This document shows, piece after piece, positions 1 to 11,955 of a stretch of DNA of 64,000 nt. The notes under the pieces were generated by a model, which was given only the letters and a program-made list of their open reading frames with translations, made no database searches and was not told where the DNA came from. Source of the DNA: Ehretia macrophylla. Taxonomy: Eukaryota; Streptophyta; Magnoliopsida; Boraginales; Ehretiaceae. Each line of letters begins with the position of its first letter. The first letter of the stretch is position 1. The position numbers were made by a program, and so were the translations under genes. The stretch lies in contig CM075771.1 in assembly GCA_037974665.1 (NCBI GenBank), positions 21,897,425-21,961,424 on the forward strand, written 5' to 3'.

Positions 1-48
1 CTCAAAGACATTATTTTCTTAAAAGTTTCAATCTCCTTCAAATTCTCA

Positions 49-1077
49 ATGGCACCACCAAGAGCTGACATAAAGAAGCGCAAGACGGGAGAATCTTCAT
101 CTTCCGCTCCTCAAATCGTTGTTAGTCCCGATGCCTTTCCACAACAAAACATCCTATGGGGTAAGACTTTGGATCCTCCTACTTTGCTAAATGGAACTAG
201 AATTTTAAAACTTCTAGATGCTCAAGGTTGGCTTCCTATGTTATGGTTTGTGAACAAAGGATGTACGTCGTGGATTAGAGAATTCTACTACTATGCTAAC
301 TTAGATTTTAACACCAAGGAAAAGGTGTTAGAACTTACTGCTAGTGATATTGCTAGAGCCTTCGGAATTCCAAATCAAGGAACTAAGTTGTATTCTTACA
401 AGGGCATGCCGGAAGACATTCATGATGATTTAGAGGGTAGGGTTATCGCTTTTATTTGGGATGGAACAGGGGAGTCTAGCACTTAATATCCTAAGAAAAA
501 AGAAATCACCCTTGAAAAGAAACTTCTATTCTACATCCTTCATGAAGAATTTATTCATAGGGAAGTTAAGGATGGTTTCATTCCGAAATTCACTGCCTTG
601 TTGATGTATCTGATGTATGAGGCAAAAAGAATCAATCTTCCACACATCATTATCAACCACATCATCCATACTAAGCAAGCAGAAAACCAACTTGCTTATT
701 GGGTGCCCTTAACACATCTCCTTGACTCTTTACATGTTCCCCAAGATCAAGAGTTTGAGTCTATTAGTGTTAGGTCTTATCTTATAAATCACACTAGCAT
801 CTCTCGTCAAAAGTTGAAGCTTCATAACAACCAAGTTCTTGATGCTCATGAGGATACAAACAGTTATACTATTGTGTTTGAATCTTTTGATATTGATCCC
901 GATTCCTTCAGAGATCCAATGGAAGGACAAGGCACTGGTCAAGGTGGAGCTGGATCATCTTCCTCTCAATCCTCCATACATGATGAAATCATTGCTTGCC
1001 TGAATGCACAAGATGTTCGTTTGGATCGTATGGAGCAGATGTTGAAAGCATTACATGATCATCATCTTGGTTCTTAG
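49..1077 (+). pseudogene. retrotransposon-associated ORF (plant transposon-protein type), one in-frame stop
   Basis: One reading frame of 343 codons runs from an ATG at 49 to a stop at 1075-1077, broken only by TAA at 484-486. Frame and composition continue unchanged across the break, so a single nonsense mutation is the simplest explanation. The product starts with a Lys/Ser-rich nuclear-type segment (DIKKRKTGESSSS), then a globular region (WIREFYYYANLDF, ASDIARAFGIPNQG) of the kind annotated in plants as putative plant transposon protein. It ends in a Gly/Ser linker and a probable coiled coil (LNAQDVRLDRMEQMLKAL). It lies just upstream of the polypurine tract and LTR at 1531-3165, the position of extra or env-like ORFs in Sirevirus-type copia elements. 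Its function is unknown. No pol sequence is visible; that would lie left of the window. Family placement is from recall of similar plant proteins and is moderate. Confidence 0.6.
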
Positions 1078-1530
1078 TTTGTGGATGCCTTGAGATTTGT
1101 TCTTCAAACAATTCCTTTTAGCTTTCTAGTTTTATTTGCCTCAAGTACTTCTTTGCATTATGCCTCTTATTTTTAACTTTGATTGGATATTTTGGATTTT
1201 TTATATGCCAACTTGTTTTTGATTACAAATTCTCTTATGACTATTTGCTCTTCTATGGTCTATAATCTATATTTTGTTGATGTCAAATAGTGGGAGAAAA
1301 AGATATTGAAATCTATCATGAAAATACTTGTGTATGATTGAATGACTATACTTTCATTATTTTACTTTATAATTCTATGCACCTATTTAGGGGGAGCTTG
1401 CTTTTCATGTGCAAGCAAATGATTCAATCAAGCACAAATGCACAAATTGAGAGGGAAACCTTAAATCTAGTTTGATTTTTCAATAGTCTACTATTTCATG
1501 TCTTCTAAATTTCAATGTTTTGTCATCATA

Positions 1531-3165
1531 AAAAAAGGGGAGATTGTTGGCCTGAAAAGGTTATAATCTTTATTTTGATAATAACAAAACATCTTAATTG
1601 TGATTAAGAATTTCTATTTGAATATTGGGTAGGTTATTCAATCCATCAACACAAAATTGTCAAGCAAGCCCACTTCAACATGAAGTCATTCAATTGGATT
1701 AAAATCAAAACCCAATTCAGAAATTGTATCAAAGCCCAAAAGGAATTCTTATATCTTATCTCATTCAAATGAAGTCTCTCTTGGGGAATCAAGTTATGAA
1801 TACCCGAAGAAATGAAGTTGAAGACTCAACGATAAAAAAAGAGTTACAAAGAAGGAGACGTGGCGATATAAGGGGTATCGGCTAATAAATGTTGTTTGCC
1901 TAAGTATGACTTATGTAGCTCATGATCTCTCCAAAAGGTTTTCATAAAATTTTTACTTGAAAAATATCATTTGAAAATATATTTTCAAAAGGTCATTACA
2001 AACTCATTTTTTGAAAAACAAGACTTTTTGGATTTCAAACTCTTGTGGTATAAAAATTGTTCTATATCTTTCTAAAGAGATTTTGAAAATGTTTTGAGAT
2101 GTTAAAAATGCTAGAAAGATTTTTTAAAGTGTCCTCAAAAGTGCTCAAATGCTTTATTATTTAACAAATTGTTTTGGGGCTTAAAAAGGTCATTTTTCAG
2201 CATTTTGAGCATCCGGGCGTTACTAGCTTCATCCGGTCGACCGGATGAAGGCCACAACGCCCGACAGAGAGCTCTGGTCCGGGCATTACCTGCCCCATCC
2301 GGTCAACCGGATGACTTAACGGGAAAATTCAGTATTTTTGCATTATATCTGTTTTGTGTCTAACTTTTCCCTCTTTTTAAGCCATGCTCTCTCACCATCT
2401 CAAACACCTCTCCAAGCCTTAATCTTCAGATTTTTAAGCTAATTCAAAGAGCTTCTTCATAGCATTTTCATTGAGAAATCTTGAGCTATCATTTTCATAT
2501 ATTTGAGCATTCAAAGTATTCTTCAATTGTAATATCAAACTAAAATAGGAGTTGCAATTGTCATTCATATTATCACACAATCTTTGTAATACACTCTTTC
2601 ACATAGATTGAGAGAATCATTGTGAGAAGAAGTATTGTAATCCTTTGTGGACTCAAAGGAAGAGAGGATAGTAGGTTAAACTTCACCTACACTTGAAGGA
2701 GCTTATGTAACTCTTGTGGACTCAAGAGTAATTGTAGTTGGTTTTTGCTTCACCAATATTTGAAGAAGCATCTTAGTAAAGAGTTGTTAAATCTTAAGGG
2801 AAGGGAAGACCTTAGGTGGTGGACTAGGCCTCCAAGAGTGCGAACCACTTGAAAATCATCTTGTTTGATTTCTCTTACTTTACTCTCTTTATTTTCAAGT
2901 TATTTACCTTCGTGTGGATATTGTTCTTATTAATTGTTTGATAATTGTTGTGTTATCTATTTGGAATTTATTTTTTAAGTTCTAATTGCTTATCTAGTGT
3001 TATATACTTGTGTGCTCACTAAGTGTTTGATAAATTGCCTACAAGAACTTTTAGAGTATTATCATCTTTCACTGTATATTATTTCTGCATCAAGAATTTT
3101 TAAATTGCTTAACCTTGCCAAACAACCTAATTCACCCCCCCCTATTAGGTTATCAAGGACCAATA
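1531..3165 (+). mobile_element. polypurine tract and 3' LTR of a Ty1/copia (Sirevirus-like) retrotransposon
   Basis: A purine tract (AAAAAAGGGGAGA, 1531-1543) is followed directly by TGTTGG at 1545, the usual junction of copia internal region and 3' LTR. The right edge is placed after the C-rich segment ATTCACCCCCCCCTATTAGG at about 3165, ending ACCAATA rather than canonical CA, which suggests one terminal C-to-T change. This gives an LTR of about 1.62 kb. The matching 5' LTR is outside the window, so length, age and target duplication cannot be measured here. An open frame at 2169-2363 inside it is a chance frame across the palindrome block. Confidence 0.65.
2230..2313. repeat. paired 18-bp palindromes inside the LTR
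   Basis: CATCCGGTCGACCGGATG at 2230-2247 is a perfect 18-bp palindrome. A second copy at 2296-2313, CATCCGGTCAACCGGATG, differs by one base in the centre. The two are 66 bp apart in a locally GC-rich patch of an otherwise AT-rich LTR. Palindrome-rich LTRs are known in Sirevirus-type copia elements; the role here is unknown. Confidence 0.85.
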
Positions 3166-4735
3166 GTTGCATACTCACACCTCTGTCTGTTTCAGTTAAC
3201 GGCAGACACGAAATGACTTCTTTGCCTTTGTTTAAAAATAAAGCTATTGTGTGTCTCTCTCATTATCATTATTCCCGTTTATAAAAGCCCAAATTCTAGA
3301 TAGAGAAAGTTTAATCTAGGGTAATCAGGAGTTTCAAACTTGAGTCTTTTGCAAATCCAAGCCAAATTGAACCAATTAAACATCAATTCCAAGCACATTA
3401 CTTCTCTTTAACTGGACAAAATCTTAATCTGATGCATTCTTTCGGATATGAGTTTCTTGTTGGTTGGTGTGGTGTGTTTTTGTCATCTCTATATTGCCAT
3501 GTAAATGACTATGTTGGTTGGTGTATGCTGTGAGTTTGCAATCTATGTTGTTGCCAGGTAGTTACTGTCAGTATAAGTGAAATATCAAAACTGGATTACC
3601 TCTTTTTCATAAACACAAGGTCTACTATGCCACTTTTTACAAACATAAGGTTTATTATGCAACGTTTTGACAAATTTAAGGTTGACTTTGCAACAAGAAA
3701 CATATCAAAATGACTCAAATTGAACTTTTTTATAGCAGCAAAATAAACACTGTCATTCAACTGGAAAAGGAAAGATTAGAACAATCAAATTTTACATGAG
3801 TGCCATAAACAAAAAAACAACAAGAAATTCAGCTAGAAAACAAAAAAAGATGTGCGACCAAAGGAGATGTGCCTTCATCTTCTCAACAATTTTCTTTTGT
3901 TGGGTTTGAGCATTGTTTGTGGATCTTTTTTCAACTTCATCAAACTTATTATCTACTTCATGAAACACAAACTTAGCGCTAAACACACCTCATTTGATTT
4001 ATCCATTTTCAAATCCGTGCTACTTGAAGCCATTGTTAACTTGGAGGTTTAGCTTGGTTAGCTTATAAGAAGAAAGAGTAAGAAGAAAGAGTAAAGGCTT
4101 TGATGTTAACGGGTGGTTGAGAATAGAAGTAGGAGTGGGATATAATCAGTACACAAGGGTAATTTCGTCTCTTCAATTATGTAAGACTTGAAAAAAAGTC
4201 GTTCATCTTCTCAACGCTTGATTGTGCTGTACGCCCAGTTAAAATTAACGGCAGTAAACAACGGGGTCTTTTATGGCACATTCTGAAAAACACAAGATTT
4301 ATTATGCCACTTTATAAAGCACATAATTTTTTACATTTTTTCGCCCAAACACAGAAATATTGTACCATTTACCATTTTATGCTTTCACTTCACTTTTCTA
4401 TAACAACTATACCCAAGATTGCTACGAGTCCAAGTAATTTATTTTTTTAAGAAAAATCAATAATAAAAATCATTTGATATAATAATATTAAAATAATATG
4501 GACCATTAATAATTCAAATTTAATAACTCACTTTTACTTAATTCTCAAGTATCCCAGCTGTCATACGACTGTAATAAAATAATAAAACTTGGAAGAAAAA
4601 AAAAAAAAAAGGGGAAAAGACAAAAAAGAGAACAGACCCGGTTCATCACATTTAAAGCCAATATTCATAGTACATATATATTATCTCTATATAAAAAGTA
4701 AGACACGATATTAAGCAACTTTACTTTTGCTTTCC
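3166..4735. other. intergenic, no gene; short dispersed direct repeats
   Basis: No supportable gene. Motifs of the form ACACAAGGTCTACTATGCCAC recur in direct orientation at about 3616, 3646 and 4291, and TTAACGGCAG occurs at both about 3198 and 4246. This suggests a decayed, unclassified repeat spanning roughly 3190-4370. The rest is AT-rich flank leading into the stress-protein promoter. Confidence 0.4.
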
Positions 4736-4781
4736 TATAAATACTGTAGAAGAACAGGAAGAAGAAGAAGAAGAAGAAGAA
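4736..4781 (+). promoter_or_regulatory. TATA box and (GAA)8 leader repeat of the universal stress protein gene
   Basis: TATAAATA at 4736-4743 lies about 90 bp before the ATG at 4827, a normal plant core-promoter spacing. A (GAA)8 run at 4758-4781 falls in the inferred 5' untranslated leader. Transcription start is not known. Confidence 0.55.
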
Positions 4782-4826
4782 CAAAGAAATTAGATAGAGA
4801 AAACAAAGCAGAGAGGAAGAAAAAAG

Positions 4827-6546
4827 ATGGTGAAAGACAGAAAGATTGGTGTGGCAATGGATTTCTCAAAGAGCAGCAAGTTGGCTTTGCAATGGGCCAT
4901 TGATAACTTAGCTGATAAGGGTGACACTTTCTACATCATCCACGTTAGCCATCACTCTCTTGATGAGTCTCGCAATCAGCTCTGGTCCAAATCTGGTTCA
5001 CGTAAGTTGAACAACAGTTAATATTCATCTCCATCAGCCTTTTCTTATCCGATCTGTCTATTTATCTTTATTTTCTCTCTTTTTTTTTTTTTTTTTCTTT
5101 TTTTGGCTTTTTCTTGTAGCTCTGATTCCATTGGTGGAGTTTCGGGAGACTGAGGTGATGAACAAGTACGATGTCAAGACTGATATCGAAGTTCTTGACA
5201 TACTCGACACCGGTTCAAGGCAGAAAGAGGTTCTAATTCTCTGTTTCTCCCTTGCTTTTAATTTTTCCTAATGACGGGGAATACCTGGACACACCTTCGC
5301 ACGAAAGAGGCATGGTCCGATTTAATTAGTCATCGAGTTTCTCGGAACTGATCGAAAGAAAATAGTCTCTTAGCTATTTTAACCCGAGACATGTTGCTTT
5401 TATTAATCTTCTTTATCTTTTTTGGTTTTTAGATTTTTCTTATATTATAATTTATAAATGATGATCTGTTTATTCTTGTTAGATTCACGTATTTAATTTA
5501 ATAAAAGGCTTTGTTAGATTTGATTTGACGCATTGCTAATTATTGCGGTGTCAATTTATAGATAAACGTTGTGGCCAAATTGTACTGGGGAGATGCTAGA
5601 GATAAGCTCGTTAACGCCGTTGAAGAATTGAAGTTGGATTCTTTGGTTATGGGTAGCAGAGGTCTCAGCACTCTCCAAAGGTACTCACACAACTTTTCTG
5701 CTTTTATTGTGAAGAACCTCTTCTCACAAAAGTGCCTTAGACTCGCAAATTTATTGACTCAAAATAATTAATTCGAATTATTATTTGAATTCATATTACT
5801 TATTTATAAACCACCCTTACATTTATATTTGGATTGCACAAACGAAAGGAATGTAGTGGAAAAATAATAAAGAAAAGGAAAGTAAAGACTTCTTTGTTTA
5901 GATTGGAAAAAAATAATAAGGGAAAAGAAACGAAATGATTTTATAATCTTTTGTTTGGATTGGAGAATGGGAAGGAAAGTAAAGGAAATGATAATTTTAA
6001 GTGAGAAGTTTAAGAAGAAGTTACTTAAATGCTGGTTTTAAATTCATGGTTATGTTAAGAATATCATTGAAATCACTTCTCAAAAAAATAAAAAAAAAGA
6101 ATGTCATTGAAATTTTTTAAAAGTATTAGGAACAACTAAATCATCACTCGTTAATTTTTCTCCCCTTCCTTAAGTTAATTCGGGATTCTTTAACCCTGCC
6201 CTTTCTTTGAAAAGTGCAATCCAAACATTATGTTAAGATTAAGTGTTCTTGACTTCCAAATTTATTGAACCATAATATTTAATCCGAATTATTATTTTAA
6301 TTCAAAACTTTGCCTATAAACCATCCTCACCCTCACATATAATTTCGCTGCATCACATTTCTACTGTCCTTTCCATTTTCTTTTAAGATTTTTATGTATA
6401 TTAAATTAACAAAAATCATTCTGAATTTTCTGTATTGTATGATGATAACACACAGGATCGTCATGGGGAGCGTTACAAACTATGTGCTGACCAATGCTGA
6501 CTGCCCCGTGACTGTAGTCAAGGATTCAGATTCTCTCAAGCACTGA
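4827..6546 (+). CDS. universal stress protein (USP/UspA domain), four exons
   Basis: Exons by GT-AG junctions and frame: 4827-5001, 5120-5229, 5562-5680, 6456-6546, giving 164 residues. The product is a single-domain cytosolic UspA-fold protein of the plant type that binds ATP. It starts [20 protein letters not shown] and carries the nucleotide-loop pattern G-x2-G-x9-G-S as GSRG...MGSVTN in the last third, then ends [14 protein letters not shown]. Length and exon phases match the small plant USP family (At3g53990/At3g03270-like, from recall). The third intron, 775 bp, is AT-rich and holds nothing recognisable. Family members respond to hypoxia, drought and oxidative stress; a specific role cannot be read here. 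The polyadenylation region lies beyond 6546. Confidence 0.93.
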
Positions 6547-6948
6547 TCAAGCAAAGGTTAATCGAATAAGATTTACCAAATATTATCGTAACCTTAAATA
6601 AATTGGAAGTTTATCAATAACCTGTTCGTGGTGTTGTGGTCTTGTTTGATTTGATAATGTTGTTAAATTCTCTAGTGAGACAATAATATAAATTATCTTT
6701 CTGAGGACAATGGTCATATAATGTTATAAATCTATATTAGTTGTGATGTAAATCTGTTCTTGGATTCTTAATATAGTCTATTATTTCCTGGCCCCGCAAG
6801 ACGTGGGCTTAGGAATAAGGACACAAAATTTTGCACTTATTTCAACCTGGCAATTATAGATTTGAATTTCTGTATGCCTTAGCTGGATGTGATGGCCTCT
6901 AGCGTTGGCCATTCACGTGGAGGTGTTTGTTTTAGTACAATTTTTACA

Positions 6949-7461
6949 TGGAGTAAATTGATTGTTGCCTCCTTGTATTTTGCTTGAAATACTCATTCAC
7001 TTTATGTGTTTTTAAAATAGGTTCATTACTCTCATGTGATTTTTTAAATGTAGCTGACCGCCTCTCTCCGTTAGAAAAGCCGTCTAATTTAACAGTAATT
7101 GCAACACGTGCGCTTAAAATATGATTTTTTTATGCTTTTGATTTAAATAAATTCGTTGTTGGACAAAAATACCCTTTTAGTAAATTACTTGTCATCTTTC
7201 TGTGTTTTTTCTGAAATATTTATTTACCTCTTGTATTTTTAAAATAGGTTCATTACTCTTTTGTGTTTTTTTGATTTTAATTTTATGTAAGGGTATAACG
7301 ATCAATTAACTAATTTGGTAACGTTTGCTAACGGAATAAGAGATTTTTTGTGCATTAGCTTAATCGAAAAAATATAGAGGGGGTAATGAGTTTATTTTAA
7401 AAATACAGAAGGTGAATGAGTATTTCGGATAAAATATATAGGGACGGTAAATAATTTACTC
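6949..7461. mobile_element. Mutator-like MITE with long terminal inverted repeats and 9-bp target duplication
   Basis: The ends are inverted copies over roughly 80 bp: GAGTAAATTGATTG...GAAATACTCATTCAC on the left, and the reverse complement of the right end reads GAGTAAATTATTTACC...GAAATACTCATTCAC. A perfect 9-bp direct duplication, ATTTTTACA, sits immediately outside at 6940-6948 and 7462-7470; that size is diagnostic of Mutator-type transposition. No transposase is present. An internal direct repeat (TTTTTAAAATAGGTTCATTACTC at about 7010 and 7240) is also seen. Confidence 0.8.
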
Positions 7462-7470
7462 ATTTTTACA

Positions 7471-8224
7471 CAAGTATTGTTATATATCATCACTTCTTAT
7501 TATATAAAGAGAAATTTGATATTCAATAAATGAAGTCTTACTGTACATAAAGAGGGTAAGACATTACTCGGTTAACATAAAACATCAATCTTTTTTACGG
7601 CTGTTCGCTAATCAGCTGTGCTTCGGCCATGATATTCAGAACCTCAGTCCTTTCTTTTCATATCTTTTCTGGTTAGTGAAGGGCTAAGTTGATTGAATTT
7701 GAAGAATAGGATTTATCCGGTTTTCGCATAGGAAATTTATGTATCAATAACAAGTGATGTCTACATGTCTAATCTCATTAATGCATCAATATCGTCATTC
7801 ATTTATGGTCAAATTTAGTTAAAAAAAATTTTGACTTGGGGTTGGAGGAACCTGAGGTATTAGATCCAAATGCAACAGGGATATTCTTGTTTGATTACCT
7901 ACCTTCTTCAACCTCTTATGACACAATAACAATTCATGAGTTCAAAAACAAGGCCTGAACTGTTGTGTGCCACAAGCTTTATTAGTTTTCATAGTTCACC
8001 AAAACATAGGGTAATACTTGTAACAACAAGTTTATTTGGGGACAAAACTTCACATCTTACCAGAAAGCATGGTACCTATTTGAGTGCTTCTTCTTTCAAG
8101 ATACGTAATGCTGACAACGGCAAGAGTTTCTTCTTAAAGAAGATCTGCTGCGCTTTTGCTTGCCTTAAAACCCGAAAACAACAGGTTAAGATCTTGGTGA
8201 AAAAACGATATTAGCTAAGAATAC
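7471..8224. other. intergenic, no supported gene
   Basis: AT-rich DNA between the MITE and the GST block. A 92-codon open frame at 7936-8214 has no recognisable domain and no gene-like context, so it is not called. Confidence 0.5.
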
Positions 8225-8506
8225 AATTCAGCTTATACCAACCAACTATAATTTTCATAAGATTATGTAGCTCAGTGTGAGTTGAGTACAAGATTCAACG
8301 CAACTGAAGTTAAATAGACGGTTACGAAGTTAAAATGACACGGAAAAATGAAGGGAAGAAGACCTTACCATCCAAAATATATAATCTCTCTCTTACAAAA
8401 CAAAGAAGAAAGGAAGAAAGCGACCAAGACGACGCTAGCAAAATCTTGGACATTTATTACAAAACAATCTCAAGGAGCGATTTCAATTCGAGAAAAAAAA
8501 CAGAGT

Positions 8507-9387
8507 TTAATTGGAAGCATTAGCAGCTCGGTAGCGAGCCCCGAAATAGGCTAGTAGGTCGTCCCTTGCAGGCAAGTTTTCCTTAATAATGCTGTAGTTG
8601 AGGTACTCACTAATCCATTTACATAACCTCGGATACTTCTCTTCCCTCAAAATCTCAACTCCCGACGCTTCTTCAAGAACTCCAAGCCAAAGTGCAATGA
8701 AATTAGCAGCAATATCGACAATATTAATATTGTCTCCACCAAAGAATTTCTTGTCCTTGAGTTCGTTGTCTAGAATCTTGAGGGCCTCCTCAGCTTCCTC
8801 CTTGGCCTTTTCTTGTTCCTCACCTTTTGACCAGATAGATTTCCACAAAGCGGGCACGCACTAAAATCAAAAGATGAAATCATGTGTTTAGTTTTTCATA
8901 ACATATATTATGATTCGATGCCAATTACTAGCTCAAACGCATTGAACCTAAGTACACATATTGACACGTGTATCAAAACTACAATTTAAGACCATCAGGT
9001 GGCGGTGGCGGTGGCGGAGTGAAACTCAAACAAAAATGAAAAAGAGAATTACGATTGAAATGTAAGAACATTACTTACCTTATCGTCAACAAATTTAGCC
9101 CAGAAACGTGCCTTGGCTTTTTCATAAGGATCTTGGGGCAAAAGAGGAGTGCCTGGAAAGGTTTCATCAAGGTATTCCACAATCAGAAGAGATTCAACAA
9201 TTGGCTTTTCATTATGAAGAAGCACAGGAACCTTTTTATGAATAGGGTTGTGTTTGAGAAGCAAAGCACTTTTGTTGGGTAAATCTTCTTTGATGAATTC
9301 GTATTCAATCCCTTTCACTTTCAATGCAATTACAGCCCTGCGACTAAATGGGCTTAATTCGTGACCTATCAGCTTCACTTCCGCCAT
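8507..9387 (-). CDS. GSTU: tau-class glutathione S-transferase, copy 1 (intact)
   Basis: Two exons on the minus strand, 9079-9387 and 8507-8860, separated by a 218-bp GT-AG intron, give 220 residues, the usual tau-class size and exon structure. The N-terminal thioredoxin-like domain starts [17 protein letters not shown], with the probable catalytic Ser12 in SPF. The glutathione-binding Glu65-Ser66 pair sits in [16 protein letters not shown]. The C-terminal all-helical domain starts near residue 104 ([10 protein letters not shown]) and ends RAANASN. Tau GSTs conjugate glutathione to xenobiotics and lipid peroxides in the cytosol. The enzyme is one of three tandem units here, all transcribed leftward. 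The shadow frames in opposite strand are not genes. Confidence 0.95.
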
Positions 9388-9491
9388 TTTTTTATGCTAT
9401 ATTTTGCTTCTAAATTCTTCGACTTCAGATTGAATTGAGTAATCTCTCTTTTGCTCTCTCTAATGATATTTGTTCCTAGCTTCTCCAGTTG

Positions 9492-9500
9492 TATTTATAG
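9492..9500 (-). promoter_or_regulatory. TATA box of GSTU copy 1
   Basis: CTATAAATA on the minus strand about 105 bp before the ATG. The surrounding sequence (TATAGATTGAATA on plus) is repeated at the same place upstream of copies 2 (12567-12575) and 3 (14771-14779), so the promoters were duplicated with the genes. Confidence 0.6.
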
Positions 9501-9699
9501 ATTGAATATGGCCGGTGTGAGTCAGCCATAAAAAGATCATGACCAAAGTTTACATTAAGAGTTGTTGTATTTTGACCAAGTCCAGCATGGTTTTGAAGAC
9601 TTTTGAAGATGGAAATTATTCCAAGTAAGCTGACCGCCGTGGAGAGAAGGTTCCAGATGCAACTTTTGTCTTGCTCGCCTTACCTATTTCGAAATCATA

Positions 9700-11820
9700 A
9701 TTTAAATTTAAAATTTTTAATTATAATACAACGTTATCTAATTATTTTAACTTAGTTCTTGAATCTTGTTAACTTTATTTATATGTAAGTGAAGTTCTTT
9801 CATTATTTTCTCCTAATTATTTGTCGTGTGAACCTAATCTTTTAGTTAAGTAACGTTGACTTTAATTTACCCAAAAAAAAAAGTAAAATTGTGTTGACCT
9901 ATTCCTCTCGCAATTATACACCCGAATGTTGTCCAAAACTTCTAGAATGTGATATCATTTCTCTTCAATGTTGACGTGAGGGGTGATCTCAGCCACCTTT
10001 ATTTTTAGAATTTGAATCGATGTGTAATATTTTTTAAGGGAGACAGTCATTTTTTCCTAAAGTTTTAGTTGAAATTTTAAATTCTCTCATAAAGTTTTGA
10101 TTTTATTCATATTTTTTCTTGACATCAAAATTTTCCAAATATAACCTTATGTTAAAATACATTTTCACCGAAAGAAATCAACCAGCTGACTATCTTACAA
10201 ACTTGGGGGTAAAAGCTACCAAATGCGAAGTTTTTCACTCTCCAGCAGCACAAGCTTCTAAGAGGAATGATTAGAATTGACAAAATGGAGCTTCCTTGTT
10301 TCAGAATTTAAAACCATTGGATTGTGATGCAAAGCTCTTCTTGCAGGTGTAATAGGATAGAATTAGATAGGATCATGTAAGGGACTTGTTCCCTTAGTTT
10401 TCTTTTTCCTTTTGGAAGAAAGATAGGACTGTTTGTAAAAAGAGGTGCATGCACCTCTTTTAGAGTAGTTGGATGATGAGGCAAATAAGTCTCTCGTCCT
10501 TTAACGGAACTAAGGCCTAGTCCCCTTCCGTTTTTGTATTCTTTTTTGGTTATTAATAAAATATCCGGAGAAAAGTATCCTGTATCCCTCCTTCCTTAAA
10601 AAAAATAACATTTTCATCTTTTATTTTTTTAAAACAAAAAAAATAGACAAGATAATTTAATAAAATCATTCCATTAATAAAAAAATAATTTAAAAATTGA
10701 AGAAAAAGATTAAAAGCAACTTATTATACAAGATTTGTGTTATGCTCGAATTAGATAAAATTAAATTCAATACTAAATTATATTTTCATATACATATAAG
10801 TACATCTCAAATTGAATCTGGTCTTTTTGTCTAACCCAATGTATAACTCTTTTTTGGTGAGTTAATATTTTAGAAGCATAAAACAAAAGAATAAAAAAAA
10901 TTAAATGCAATAAAATAGAAGCAAATAGCCCAATAAAAAAAAGTACACCAAAATGTGTTTTAAATTTAAGGCTTTGTTAAAAATACTTAATGTCATATGG
11001 GAAAAACTCAAATCTCATGAGAAATTTTTGAGTTTAAATTAAAACTCGTGAGAGAAAATAGCATTACCCTTCTTTTGGATCAAATAGAAACTAGTGCAAA
11101 AAAAAAAAAAAAAGAAATTAGCGGGGATAATAAGGACAAAATAATGTGATAGGGCCCAGCAACCCAACTGGTCCAATCGAGAAAAGATATAAAGCATAAA
11201 CATACAAAAGTAGGCCAAGATGGAGTCCAACCTGAAAAAATTTAAAATGGGGGCTAACAGCTCGGCCCAAAGATTAAAAAGCCAGAAAACTAAGAAGATG
11301 AAATCTATGGGCAACTCAAAACTACCTTCACATATTTATTAATTGTTTATGACGATTTTTAATTTTTAATTACTAAATTTGTTAATTTAATGATTTTTTC
11401 TTTATAACTTTTTCAATAGCTTTATGTTCTTTTATTTATATTTGTTTATTTTTTCATGGCGCTATTTTTTTTTTTTTTAAATAGATAGATATTGGGGATG
11501 AGTTTAGGGATTCCGTCAATATGAAATTAGTTGTAGGGATTCCCCGTGAAGAAATGTGAGAAATAAAAAATCTATTGGAGAAGGCCTTAGGAACATCTCA
11601 AAATTGAGCAGCTCAACCAACTTGGCTTGGCAAATTACAATTCCAATCCAAAGTAAGATTACTATTCAGCTTGCTTTCAGCAATGAAATCTAGAATAGGA
11701 TCAGGCTAGTTCTCCTTTTGAGCTGCTTTAAACTCCAGTAATCTTGAGGGTCAATAGGAATTCTGTTTAGTTACCGTAACCAACAATTTGGATCAATTTT
11801 CACATAGTTAACTGGCAGGG
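9700..11820. other. spacer between GST copies 1 and 2; retroelement-like tail and palindrome
   Basis: No gene. A stretch ending about 10602 (CTTCCGTTTTTGTATTC, GGTTATTAATAAAAT, then a short A tract) resembles the 3' end of a non-LTR retrotransposon or processed transcript, but has no coding content to prove it. A 24-bp perfect palindrome occupies 10438-10461, centred on GCATGC. At about 11580 the sequence TTGGAGAAGGCCTTA resembles the right end of the Harbinger-type MITE at 53418-53811, but no left end is convincing. Confidence 0.35.
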
Positions 11821-11955
11821 AATGAAAGAGAAGACCTTCCAATCCAAGATATTATTTTCTTACCAAAAATATAAGGAAGATAAGATGACAACGACAATGA
11901 AGACGTTGACAATCTTGGACATTTGTTACAAAATACTCTTCATAACTATTTAAGC
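11821..11955 (-). pseudogene. 3' flank relic of GSTU copy 2
   Basis: This segment matches the DNA just downstream of the stop codons in copies 1 and 3: GAAGACCTTCC, a run of AAGGAAGA-type sequence, then TTACAAAATACTCT. It then jumps at about 11950-11965 into sequence matching the middle of the copy 3 intron (TACTAGT...TTTAATCAACTG). The whole of exon 2 and part of the intron, about 600 bp judged against copy 3, is therefore missing. Confidence 0.75.

Noticed and set aside
2169..2363. 64-codon frame crossing the LTR palindromes
   Set aside because: Lies within an LTR, no start context, product is repeat-derived.
7936..8214. 92-codon frame between the stress-protein and GST genes
   Set aside because: No domain, no conservation evidence available and no neighbouring exon that would join it.
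8598..8864. Plus-strand frames opposite the GST exons (also 13735-13938 and 14338-14691)
   Set aside because: Mirror frames of real minus-strand coding exons; the same shadow appears in both GST copies.
11440..11600. Possible Harbinger MITE end (GGAGAAGGCCTTA)
   Set aside because: Only a right end is visible; the candidate left end near 10970 matches poorly.
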